From Melitaea cinxia (Eukaryota; Arthropoda; Insecta; Lepidoptera; Nymphalidae), in assembly GCF_905220565.1 (NCBI RefSeq), contig NC_059395.1, positions 9,899,289 through 9,963,288 of the forward strand: a stretch of DNA of 64,000 bases. Reading direction: 5' to 3'. This document shows, in pieces, positions 43,968 through 52,829 of the stretch. A program made the translations under genes and the position numbers. Each line of letters opens with the position of its first letter. Positions within the stretch are counted from its first letter, which is position 1. The notes beneath the pieces were generated by a model that saw only the letters and a program-made list of their open reading frames with translations, was not told where the DNA came from and made no database searches.

Positions 43968-44169
43968 GTACCATAGATTAGATTAAGAACCGGTCGGTGG
44001 ACTCACGTCTCTTTTGGAGACATTAAAAACAAACATAGTCTGACTTGAACAGCGATGTTGTTGACTAACGCCTGCCTTGAAATAGAGAAAACAATAAAAA
44101 TAAAAATTTGCATGTATTACAGTAAAAAAGGACATGGGTTCATAAGCCCGTGGATGTATAAGACTTGTT
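43648..44169 (+). mobile_element. Helicase-LINE copy 2, 522-bp 3' piece
   Basis: It is flanked by a 12-bp perfect duplication, TAGTTTTTGGTA, at 43636-43647 and 44170-44181, and interrupts the LINE ORF1. It contains the last 38 codons of the helicase-LINE ORF, a 3' UTR with an internal A tract of about 30 at 43935-43964, and a terminal stem-loop at 44133-44152. This is a severely 5'-truncated retrotransposition product. Confidence 0.9.
43660..43778 (+). pseudogene. C-terminal end of helicase-LINE ORF, copy 2
   Basis: The frame CRFVGRAAEATEKDILEHSL, then KMAIHNRDTAVVESIL and a stop at 43776, aligns with the end of the 789-codon ORF (residues about 735-780: same RFV-RA, ILEHNLK, IHKRD words). 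Divergence is large, roughly half the residues, so copies 2 and 3 come from different subfamilies. Confidence 0.8.
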
Positions 44170-44239
44170 TAGTTTTTGGTACATATCAGCATAGTACTCA
44201 GCAGCGTTGGTAAGGTCTTCTTTTTTTTTTATATATATA

Positions 44240-44520
44240 TATAATCTGAATCTCGGAAACGGCTCCAACGATTTTCATAAAATTTAGTATATAGGAGGTT
44301 TCGGGGGAGATAAATCCATCTAGCTAAGATTCATTTCTAGAAAATGTCGTTTTATCCCTGTTTTTAAGGAGTGAAAAAATATCGTTAGAATACGAAAGTA
44401 AATTTCGCATTTGTCAATTTAGTTGCAATAGCTCGGTGGGAAATCGGCCACTCGGGATCAACCGAGAAGATCATGGTTCAAATCCCCATGTCCCTGATCA
44501 ATTATTTTTCTTTTTTTTTC
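44240..44520 (+). repeat. Repeat with tRNA-like segment
   Basis: The left half (CGGAAACGGCTCCAACGATT, TTTAGTATATAGGAGGTTTCG) is a familiar lepidopteran repeat. The right half at about 44425-44500 has box-like words TAGCTCGGTGGGAA and GGTTCAAATCC and a CTCGG...CCGAG stem, so it may be a tRNA-derived segment. It does not fold into a clean cloverleaf. Confidence 0.4.
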
Positions 44521-45015
44521 TAATTGCACTCGTTATTTTTTATTTTATTTAAATTTTTTATTATTATGTCGGTAAAATCGAAAAATATCATTCATATTTT
44601 ATCATTGTTATTTTTTATTTTTGATTTTTTTATATTTATTTATATTTTTTATTATGTACGGGAAAAAAAAAATATAATTCATGTTTTATAAATATGAAAT
44701 TAGTATTTAAATATGATTTTAAAAAAAACACGATTTGTTGGAGCGCCTATCAGTTTTTGAGAAGCAATGACTCTCAATCTTGTAATTATGTATTTTGTAT
44801 CAATTTTTAATTTATCGTTATTTTTATTTTTATTTTGCGTTAATTCATTATTAATAATTGTGTTTGCAGGCAAACGAAAAAAATCAACTCCAATTTCATC
44901 GATAAGTAATACAACGTAAGTAGACGAACAAATAGTTAAGAAATACGCATTATCAAAGATTACTCTAAAAGTTGTAATCAGATCTCGATGAAATTTAAAT
45001 GTTACTTAATGTTTT

Positions 45016-47385
45016 ATGACCAAAAATCCAATTGCGAGGTCACTGCAAGCTGTCCCTAAACTGCTGCGGAGACTTCTTGGGAGGGCAAAAACACCGACAA
45101 CGTCTCAACACACCACCCTGTACGCCACGTTTGAAGAGCTAATTAGAGAAAGAGGAGAACGTGGCGACCCAAGTATAAGGACGCGGGGTGTAGCCCTTTT
45201 CATGAGTGACACCGCAGAAAAAATAGGTATCAGTTTCTGTCGCTCGGAGAGTTCGGATCGAGTGACGGTGTCGCCGGGACTCGCCCTGCTCTTAAAAGGG
45301 AGTACCGCAAAAACGAGCATTAAGCGTGACAAGATTGATGCTCTGGACTTGCGGATGGTGAGTGGCTCGGACTATCGATGCGTACAGCTGCAAGAAAAGG
45401 TTATCGTACTGTTCGAATGGGGCGAGGAGACCCCATTCGCGCGGGCATGCACAATACTCTCAAAACTCTGCGGAGAAGGCCAAGACAATGGCCCGCGAAA
45501 AATTAGTGTGGATGCCATGAGGACCGGCTTCTTTAAAGGGGACATAACAAATTACTATGGATGCCTAATAGCATCAGAAAGGCACGAAATCATAGTATAT
45601 GAAGACAGGGGGGAAGATCTGAATTTCCTGAAAGCAGAAATTAAGCCATCGTCCCCAGTTGAGGGGCCGGTTCTCAGTGAGCCACCACTGAGTGAATCCG
45701 AACGCCTACAACTGAAAATAGCAGCACAGAGATCACACACCACTTCCATGACCAATAACAGTGAGCGGACTTCCGATACCCGCTTGGTGGCACTGCAGAA
45801 TTCCATCCATAGATTGGTCTCTCCAATAAAGACGACGTTTAATTCGTCTCGCCGCGCGCCTCGACCTTCAACATCGACGGACCGACAGGCTATGGCTCTA
45901 AGGGAGTTTCTGAGGGCTGACCATCTAGGAAAACCGGTTAAGCCGAAAACTCACCGAACTAGGGCCGATAAGGGACAAGTAACCCCGCCCAGGCTAAGAC
46001 CGGCGTCGAACCCGCTAGACCATGCTGTTAACGCAATGGTTGAATTCCTAGCCATAGTAAAAGCCAATCGAGAAGTCAACTTGGCCACATGCAAAAAGAT
46101 CTTGGAGGCCCTTCAGCGAGGCAGCGAAGGTCTGCTAATGGTGCTGCTCGATGAGGCAGAGGCAGCCATATATAATAACGACACGTCCCAGGTTATCAAA
46201 GGACACATGTCAGGAAAATATATGGCAGCCTATAGCGGCACGGGTGGTTTTGTGGGCACGGCCGAGGCTGCGGGGCGGGAAAACACGTCACCAAAATTTT
46301 TAACACCTCCGAGGGACCCGGTTTTGGTGGTTGCCAAGTGCACGAGAGTAATGCTGGATGACAGGATGCTTGAGATGGCAAAATCCATTTCAGTTGATCT
46401 TGATGTCGACGCGGGCCTCGTGGGCTGGCAATTGCCGAAGCTGGAGTGGATAAACGGGGTACCTGGGTGCGGAAAAACGACACACATAGTTAGGAACTTC
46501 GATGAGAATGTAGAAATAGTAGTTACCACGACGGTCGAAGCTGCCAAAGATCTTAAAGAGAAACTAGCCCGCCGCTTTGGCGACAAAATCAGGTCTAGGG
46601 TACGTACTATGGCCTCCATTTTAACAAATGGGTTCAAAAAGGGCACGAAATGTAACCGTTTAACGGTGGACGAAGCCCTTATGAACCATTTTGGAGCTAT
46701 AGTAATGGCGGCTCGGCTTTCGGGGGCAAGCGAAGTTGTTCTCATCGGAGATGTCAACCAGTTGCCTTATATAGACAGAGAAAATCTGTTCGAAATAAGG
46801 TACTGTAGACCTTACCTGACAATCAACATCTCACGTGAGTTGTCCTGCACATACCGGAGTCCCATGGACGTTGTATATGCCATCTGCGAGGTATATATAA
46901 ACATGTACTCGTCAAATCCCACCATCCACTCCCTCAGAATGAATGGATACACTGGCGCGCCAATACCAAAACTTCAAAAGGCCACCCTATACTTGGTCTA
47001 TACGCAGGAAGAGAAAAAATTCCTGATGGACCAGGGATACGGTGCTGGAGAGGGATCGCGCGTCATGACCATTCATGAAGCACAAGGGCAAACCTACAGC
47101 GAGGTCATCATCGTCCAGACAAAGACCGAGAGGCTACAAATCCACGATAGTGTGCCTCATGCGGTAGTAGCGTTAACAAGACACACTAACACCTGTGTCT
47201 ACTACACTGACGACGGTGATGACGCAATCGGCAGGTTCGTTAGCCGAGCGCTGGGTGCCTCGACAAAAACAATCTTGGAGCACAACCTGAAAAGAACCAT
47301 CCACAAGCGTGATATGTCGTTGGCAAGGGCTCTGCTCAAGATGCTGGGATCAGGCGTGGCTCATGATATAGTAATAAGAAAGTAG
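45016..47385 (+). CDS. R1-like LINE ORF C-terminal part with viral-type SF1 helicase
   Basis: A 789-codon open frame. Residues about 470-740 form a superfamily 1 NTPase/helicase of the plus-strand RNA virus type: Walker A GVPGCGKTT (481-489, Lys487), Walker B VDEA (Asp552, Glu553), motif III LIGDVNQLP (576-584), motif IV CTYRSP (611-616), motif V TIHEAQGQT (685-693), motif VI VVALTRHT (717-724). All motif residues are intact. The first 450 residues are basic to mixed and match no domain I recognise; residues 225-330 are low complexity. R1-clade LINEs of insects with such a helicase at the ORF2 C-terminus, related to plant virus helicases, have been described. The Met codon lies inside the target-site duplication (45008-45022), so the true reading frame is a truncated ORF2 and this start is accidental. 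No promoter is evident, so expression is doubtful. Confidence 0.85.
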   Translation: MTKNPIARSLQAVPKLLRRLLGRAKTPTTSQHTTLYATFEELIRERGERGDPSIRTRGVALFMSDTAEKIGISFCRSESSDRVTVSPGLALLLKGSTAKTSIKRDKIDALDLRMVSGSDYRCVQLQEKVIVLFEWGEETPFARACTILSKLCGEGQDNGPRKISVDAMRTGFFKGDITNYYGCLIASERHEIIVYEDRGEDLNFLKAEIKPSSPVEGPVLSEPPLSESERLQLKIAAQRSHTTSMTNNSERTSDTRLVALQNSIHRLVSPIKTTFNSSRRAPRPSTSTDRQAMALREFLRADHLGKPVKPKTHRTRADKGQVTPPRLRPASNPLDHAVNAMVEFLAIVKANREVNLATCKKILEALQRGSEGLLMVLLDEAEAAIYNNDTSQVIKGHMSGKYMAAYSGTGGFVGTAEAAGRENTSPKFLTPPRDPVLVVAKCTRVMLDDRMLEMAKSISVDLDVDAGLVGWQLPKLEWINGVPGCGKTTHIVRNFDENVEIVVTTTVEAAKDLKEKLARRFGDKIRSRVRTMASILTNGFKKGTKCNRLTVDEALMNHFGAIVMAARLSGASEVVLIGDVNQLPYIDRENLFEIRYCRPYLTINISRELSCTYRSPMDVVYAICEVYINMYSSNPTIHSLRMNGYTGAPIPKLQKATLYLVYTQEEKKFLMDQGYGAGEGSRVMTIHEAQGQTYSEVIIVQTKTERLQIHDSVPHAVVALTRHTNTCVYYTDDGDDAIGRFVSRALGASTKTILEHNLKRTIHKRDMSLARALLKMLGSGVAHDIVIRK

Positions 47386-48285
47386 ATATATAAATATATA
47401 AATTCTTATATCCTTTTGGTTTATCAAATAGTTACAAATAGCAGTTATTTTGCATGTTGATATATTTATTTAAATTTTAGTTAAGCTAAGTTTGATTATT
47501 AATATTATTTCAACTTTACACTTTATATAAATTTGATTGATGACTTTTTTAAATGAATTTTATTATTAACAAGTAGTATCTTTACTGTTAATTTTTTATG
47601 CGAAGTAATTTTAATTATACTTGCTACACGGCATTAATATATTGTGGAATGTTGTGTACCCCGTAATGGGATACATATTAGATAATAATGTAATAGTAAA
47701 TCATATATAATGTTCCATATTTATTCTGTGGATGTACCTATAAAATAAAATAAAAAAATAGATAAATAAATAGTTATGTAGTGAAATTTAAGTAAATAAC
47801 AGAAATAGATAACTTATACATAGATAAACAAATAATAACTATATAAAAAAATAATATATATATATATAAGAAAAAAAAAAAAAAAAAAAATCCTTACTAA
47901 CAGTAACATAGGTTAAGTGTACATTGTAAGTAGAACATAAGTGTACATATATGGTAACTAGGAAATAAGTGTACATATATGATAACTAGGCAAATAAGTG
48001 TAAATATAGACATAGATAAGAAAAATAATAATGTTAGAAATTAGAAAGCAATTATGTGTATACTTCTGCATAAACAGTATTTAGTAAGGAAAAAAAAAAA
48101 AAAAAAAAAAAAAAAAATCGTCGGCGTCGGACCACGTCCTAGTTTTACTAGGCAGTCACAGGACTGTCGATCTGTAGTATAATAAGTAGAAAAATCGCCT
48201 GTAGTATTATAATGCATGCATGATAAACAAAGGCACGGGCATTTTGAGCCCGTGGATCAAAATTTATAAATAAAAAAAAAAAAAA
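45023..48285 (+). mobile_element. Helicase-LINE copy 3, 5'-truncated, 3.26 kb
   Basis: It is flanked by a 15-bp perfect duplication, AATGTTTTATGACCA, at 45008-45022 and 48286-48300. It carries the 789-codon frame, then about 900 bases of 3' UTR with A tracts at about 47872-47890 and 48090-48117, a stem-loop at 48234-48254, and a terminal A tail. The hallmark of target-primed reverse transcription is clear. The endonuclease and reverse transcriptase are lost with the 5' part. Confidence 0.92.
48234..48254 (+). other. 3' terminal stem-loop of helicase-LINE copy 3
   Basis: CACGGGC pairs perfectly with GCCCGTG around a 7-base loop, followed by GATC and the A tail. Copy 2 has the equivalent CATGGG/CCCGTG stem at 44133-44152. 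Confidence 0.75.
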
Positions 48286-48553
48286 AATGTTTTATGACCA
48301 CATGATAAATATCGGCTTTCGATTATGTTAAAAATCATCAAAATCGGTACACCCAGTAAAAATCTATGCAGATTTTCGAGAGTTTCCCTCGATTTCTCTG
48401 AAATCCCATCACCAGATCCTGGTTTCCTTATCATGGTACCACACCAGAGATATCTCCTTTCCAACAAAAAAAGAATTATCAAAATCTTTTCATAAACGAC
48501 GAAGTTATCCCCGAACATACATTAAAAATATATATATATATAGGGTAACAGCA

Positions 48554-49182
48554 CCAGTGGCCAGCCAGGAACCAGTGGTCAGCCTTTTGCGTCGTTTATT
48601 GGTCATAAATATTGCTACAATTAGAATAAACGAATCACGTGTACCTAAATAGAAACTTTGATTCCTCATTGAATAATATGTCATACGATAGGTGCGTTAG
48701 GGGATCAGGGGAGAGAATTAAACTCGTTTTTACAGGTGACGGCGGTTAAAAAGAGCAGTAGTGTCATGTCCGCCATATTTTTTACTTCGCGTGGTGTTCT
48801 CTTAAAAGGTAAGAAAAAACATGTTTTATTATTAAATGTGATTGTCTTTTATGCAATTTGACATTATGTATTACTTCATGTATTGAATTATATTAAATTT
48901 GAATAAAAATATCGCTGATTTACGTAAATATTGTAGGGGCTGACAATTGGGTACTACTTTTTTATAAAAGATCCAATTGTCGGCCCCCCGGGGCTGTTCA
49001 CTGGGTTCTTGAATTATTTTTAAAATTGCGAGAAAAGGCGTCATTAGAACCGTTAAATTAAAATTTTCAAATTTAGTAAGGCATGTTCTTTCATATTCCA
49101 CAAAAAACCCAGTGGTCAGCCGCATTAAACATTTTATTTTTACGCGGCTGGCCACTAGGTGTTGCTGATCCAGTATTCAGCC
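48554..49182. repeat. Left subterminal motif array of the pogo-like element
   Basis: Copies or variants of GGCTGACCACTGG, in either orientation, occur at 48554, 48572, 48938, 48973, 48992, 49109, 49146 and 49170. The matching right array is at 50581, 50603, 50624 and 50815. Such repeats are commonly transposase-binding sites. Confidence 0.75.
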
Positions 49183-49276
49183 CCGATAAACTATATTTTA
49201 GTTTTGCCTCAAATAGTTATAAAATGTATTTAGGTAGTTTGTATTTCAGTAATTGAGAAGATATTTTTAGCCCAAA

Positions 49277-49939
49277 ATGCCGCCAAGACAAACTTATCCT
49301 CCAGAGAAGCTCTCTTCCACCATCGAAGCCATACGAAACGGAATGCCGATAAGAGAGGCTAGTAGAACGTTTGGAATTCTTGGAGGCACACTACAAGATC
49401 GACTCCATCTACGTGTCCCAGAAGGCCCAAGAAAAATGGGTCCAGATTCCATTTTAAATAAAGCAAAAGATGCTGCACTGGTAGATTTGTGTCCAAAATT
49501 AACAAAATGTGGGTTTCCTTTAAAGACTGAAAATTTATTAAATACGGTCGAAGCAATAGTAAAGGCCGATGGAAGACGCAATCCTTTCGTAAATGACAGA
49601 CCAGGAAAAAAATGGCTTAAATCCTTTTTTCGAAGAAACCCTTCCTTATCTATACGAACAGCTGAAGAAATTTCTAAGGGACGAGCAGTAATAACAGAAG
49701 AATATATAAGAAAGTGGTTTCAAGACTTGACAGAGTTCTTAAAAAAACACGATGCTTTGGATATACTGGATGATCCTATGAGAATATCTAATGGTGATGA
49801 AACAAGTTTTATATTTGTCCCAAAACTGGAAAAGTTATTGCTCTATCTAAGAAAGAAAATTAAAACGGGAAATGATAAAAGAAGAACACGCAGAAAAAAT
49901 AGCACCCAAACGAAGTCAAAAAGTAAGCGTGAGCACTAG
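49277..49939 (+). pseudogene. pogo-like transposase remnant, DDE domain mostly deleted
   Basis: The 220-residue frame starts MPPRQTYPPEKL. Residues about 8-50 form a psq-type helix-turn-helix (IREASRTFGI) that binds the transposon ends. Residues about 75-140 form a CENP-B/Tc5-type helix-turn-helix (RPGKKWLKSFFRRNPSLSIR). The DDE catalytic domain begins at about residue 165 (ISNGDETSF holds the first Asp) and breaks off after VPK; a basic tail (RRTRRKNSTQTKSKSK) follows. Family transposases are about 500-600 residues, so most of the catalytic domain is missing. The residual protein could at most bind DNA. Confidence 0.8.
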
Positions 49940-50833
49940 TAAAGTAAATAAAAAGTGAACAAGGAAAAGGAAAATAGATCTTTCATCTGTTTTGCCTCAT
50001 TTCATCAGATAGCTATTCAGTTCCTACTGACAAAACCCTATCCAAAGAAAATAAAAAAAAGTGTGGTAAAAAATCTAAGTGTATAGGGTACCGGGAAATA
50101 ATGAATATCTTAATTACAAGTAACAGTTCGGATGATGAGATAGATATGAGTACAAGATAAATATCTTCGTTGATATATAAGAGAGTTGAGACATATAAAA
50201 ATAGGAAGATTATGGCTGTGATTATTTGATTGTAAATAGATTTTACTAGGTACTATTAGTAGATTTGCTAGTGACTCTTTTCTCTTTCGTGTTATGCGTA
50301 TTAAACCTAAAAGAAATATTTACATAGTATATAAGTATGCATAGATACTAATGTCGTTGATTATCTTTTATATAAATATTGATGTTTTAATGATTAAGTT
50401 CTAGAAAATAAGAACACAAATAAGCACTGTGATTGTTTACTTGCAATAATATTTCGGTAAGGTGAGATTTTTTTTTGTTCTGATAATTTAGCTATAAGAA
50501 ATCAGAGAGACATAAATAATATTGTTGATTTTGATATAAATAATACTCATTTTGTTCTCATGCTTATTCATAGTTATAAGGGCTGAACACTGGGTTCATC
50601 AAGGCTGATTACTGGATTTTAGAGGCTGACCACTGGCAAAAAGTGCCATATTTTGTTTGAATTTATATATATATTTTATAAAGAGACAGGTTGTTTTTGA
50701 CATATGTTGTTTAAAAACTATAATAAACAATTAATCCAATCATGTACTACGTTTCATTATCCGACGAATCCTGTAAAAATGCCAGCTTTCCAAACTTCAA
50801 AAAAATGGTTATGAGGCTGACCACTGGTGCCAT

Positions 50834-50873
<40 letters not shown>

Positions 50874-50931
50874 AGTTTTCTCCGGCCGATTTGAGTAACC
50901 TCCTCCTTTTTTGAAGTCGGTTAAAAAAGAC

Positions 50932-52119
50932 TTCATCCAAACCGGCAGCGAATCATTTTAACTCTCTTTTCTACTACTAATCCTTCACGATTTACTAAAA
51001 ATACCGAGCTGAGCTCGGTCACCCAGGTACTATTAATTGTATGTGATGTTTATACTGTTTGTTTGTTAAATAAATAAAAATAAAATAAAATAAAATAAAA
51101 TAAAATGATAGTCTGCAGTCAAATTGAAAAATTTAATAAAAGATTCTTTATTTTCATTTTTTTTTCTTGTAATTTAAAATTTTATTAAAGGTCGAATTTC
51201 AACCGCTGGCCGACCACTAGTTCATACAAAAATTCAAACTACGAACTCTCTACGTCTTTTTCTTTGTCTTGAACGTCTATTCAATTTATTATATTTTGTA
51301 TTTTAAGAGAAAATACCTCCAATGTCGTAATAGGTACTATGTGCTACCAAATCCAGTAAGATTTATTAAAACTGTTTTAGTCATGTAGCAATTACCGAGA
51401 TGTTTTTCTAGCTCCGTTCATAAAATGAGTTGAAGTAATATTAGATGGAGAACTTTGCTAACTACTACGATTTTGAGTAAGTCTCTGAATCTTTATTATC
51501 TTGTTGTATGTATTATGTCTAAGTAACAACAGCTGTAACGAGAGCATCAAGTACCTACTTTGTACTTTATTGCACACGAAAAACATTACAATTACGTAAG
51601 TTTTTAGTTTATCTAAAGTTATTTTTTATTAATTGAATTTCCATAATTATTTCTATACATAATTATATTATAAGAAAAGAATACAATTAATAACTATTAA
51701 TTTTATCTAATCGAAAAGCTTATGATACTAAAATTTAATTACTCCGTGAACATTCTGATGAAATAGATTTTATCTTGTGTTTAATCTGTATAACTTGTTT
51801 TTACGTCTCTATATAAAGCCTTGGCTACACATGTAAGCTTAACTAATACAATTGTACATTAAAAGAACATAATTATATCGTTCTCAATTAAAAACCAATA
51901 AAAATGAAATCAAATTTGATTTAGTCGATCTATAAGCGACATTTTTTTTACAATTTAAAGAATCTATCCTACCATCACAAAAAAGTCTTCTTTTTTAATG
52001 ATTTTTGATTGTTGACAGCAATGATATAGGTACGAGTACATACGAACAAAAATATTTATATTTTTTCAATTAATTGTTATCAATAAATGTTTGTAGTTTT
52101 TATATTTTAATTGAAGCAT
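50932..52119. other. AT-rich DNA, nothing recognised
   Basis: An AAAAT microsatellite lies at 51067-51105. Nothing else is recognised. Confidence 0.4.
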
Positions 52120-52189
52120 ATATATGTGTGTGTGTATGTGTGTGTGTGTGTGTGTGTGAGAGAGAGGGAGAGAGAGAGAGAGAGAGAGT
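52120..52189. repeat. Compound microsatellite (TG)n(AG)n
   Basis: A TG run of about 17 units, broken once by TATG, passes into an AG run of about 18 units. Confidence 0.95.
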
Positions 52190-52808
52190 ATAATTCCGAC
52201 CTTACTATAATTTGAATACCTACTATGATATTTTTTAAATGTTAGTAGTTTTAATGTAAGCAAATATTTATATATCTGTGCTACGCCGAGTTACAAGTAA
52301 TCGTAATTATACTACATAAAAATACAGATTTTAATGAATCTAATATAATTTAAATCATATAATATATGAAAGTTCACTTAGCATAAACAAATGCAGCGAG
52401 GCGCCAGTGACGCGTCGCGCCGCCGCTTGAGTATGACAAATAACATCAAAAATGAAACAACACGAATACCAACATAAAATAAAAATGTCAAAAATTTAAA
52501 TTAAGGATTAAAATATTTAAATTTAGTACGAGTCCCGCTCGCGCTCCTCGGCGACGGGTGAACCTGCGTCCCTTCGGGCCCCGGTCGAGTGCAATATGGA
52601 AACGGACATATATTATTAAATAAAAAAAATGACTTGACGTATTGGATGTACGAAGATATCAGAATAAGAGATTCTGAATGACTGTTCAAAATTTTATAAT
52701 TCTTTTGTTGTTGTTGTTCCTTCAATATCATCAGGATATTGTTTGTAAAAATAAAAAAAAATCGATATATTTACGAAAGTTAAATCTGATTGTACGAAGC
52801 GTGCCAGA
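52190..52808. other. AT-rich DNA with GC-rich patches
   Basis: GC-rich patches at 52394-52432 and 52529-52595 stand out from the AT-rich background, but no gene can be read through them. Confidence 0.35.
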
Positions 52809-52829
52809 TCAGCTAGTACAAAATGTATC

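Larger units (their letters stand above)
36966..44225 (-). mobile_element. LINE fragment on the minus strand, host to two insertions
   Basis: An ORF1 piece (44225 down to 43078) and the start of an ORF2 (37340 down to 36966) belong to one LINE read leftwards. They are separated by the Gypsy element, and ORF1 is split by a helicase-LINE piece. Everything beyond the first 65 residues of the endonuclease is missing at the minisatellite boundary. Confidence 0.8.
43078..44225 (-). pseudogene. LINE ORF1 protein, split by an insertion
   Basis: Read leftwards, 44225-44182 then 43647-43078 forms one open frame once the insertion and one target copy are removed. It encodes a coiled coil (YQKLLDYKEESEKK, LENRSVYLEKCNKALEE) and then a domain with VEIHGLEK, VQDLARKLNLD and KPKVVLVTLRSK, ending FDGKKI, the arrangement of L1-like ORF1 RNA-binding proteins. 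Such proteins bind the element RNA in a ribonucleoprotein. The 5' end is missing: the match stops at 44225 in a T/TA-rich run. Confidence 0.8.
48543..50838 (+). mobile_element. pogo/Tigger-like DNA transposon, internally deleted
   Basis: It is inserted at TA within a TA run, with terminal inverted repeats GGGTAACAGCACCAGTGG and CCACTGGTGCCATTACCC (two to three mismatches over 24 bases). A transposase remnant lies at 49277-49939. A 13-base motif related to GGCTGACCACTGG is repeated about twelve times near both ends. It splits the dispersed repeat 44872-50931. Confidence 0.85.
44872..50931 (-). repeat. Dispersed GACTTCA-ended repeat, interrupted twice
   Basis: Three blocks, 44872-45022, 48301-48541 and 50841-50931, are collinear with the uninterrupted copy at 60462-60900 read on the minus strand. 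The first gap is filled by helicase-LINE copy 3, the second by the pogo-like element. The right end is TTTTTTGAAGTCGGTT. Confidence 0.85.

Noticed and set aside
34110..44225. 5'-inverted single LINE insertion (plus-strand RT piece followed by minus-strand EN piece)
   Set aside because: In twin-primed inversions the inverted 5' part precedes the 3' part; here the order is the opposite, so two separate LINE pieces are more likely.
44425..44500. Functional tRNA gene
   Set aside because: Box A and B-like words are present, but the acceptor and anticodon arms do not form a standard cloverleaf.
45105..46757. Minus-strand open frames opposite the helicase ORF (up to 175 codons)
   Set aside because: They are antisense shadows; all recognisable motifs are on the plus strand.
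45016..47385. Independent endogenous virus insertion
   Set aside because: The helicase is of RNA-virus type, but the A tails, target duplications and shared 3' UTR design of copies 2 and 3 show that it moved as part of a LINE.
51067..52189. Possible CRISPR-like spacing of short repeats
   Set aside because: These are simple microsatellites without spacer structure, in a eukaryotic genome.
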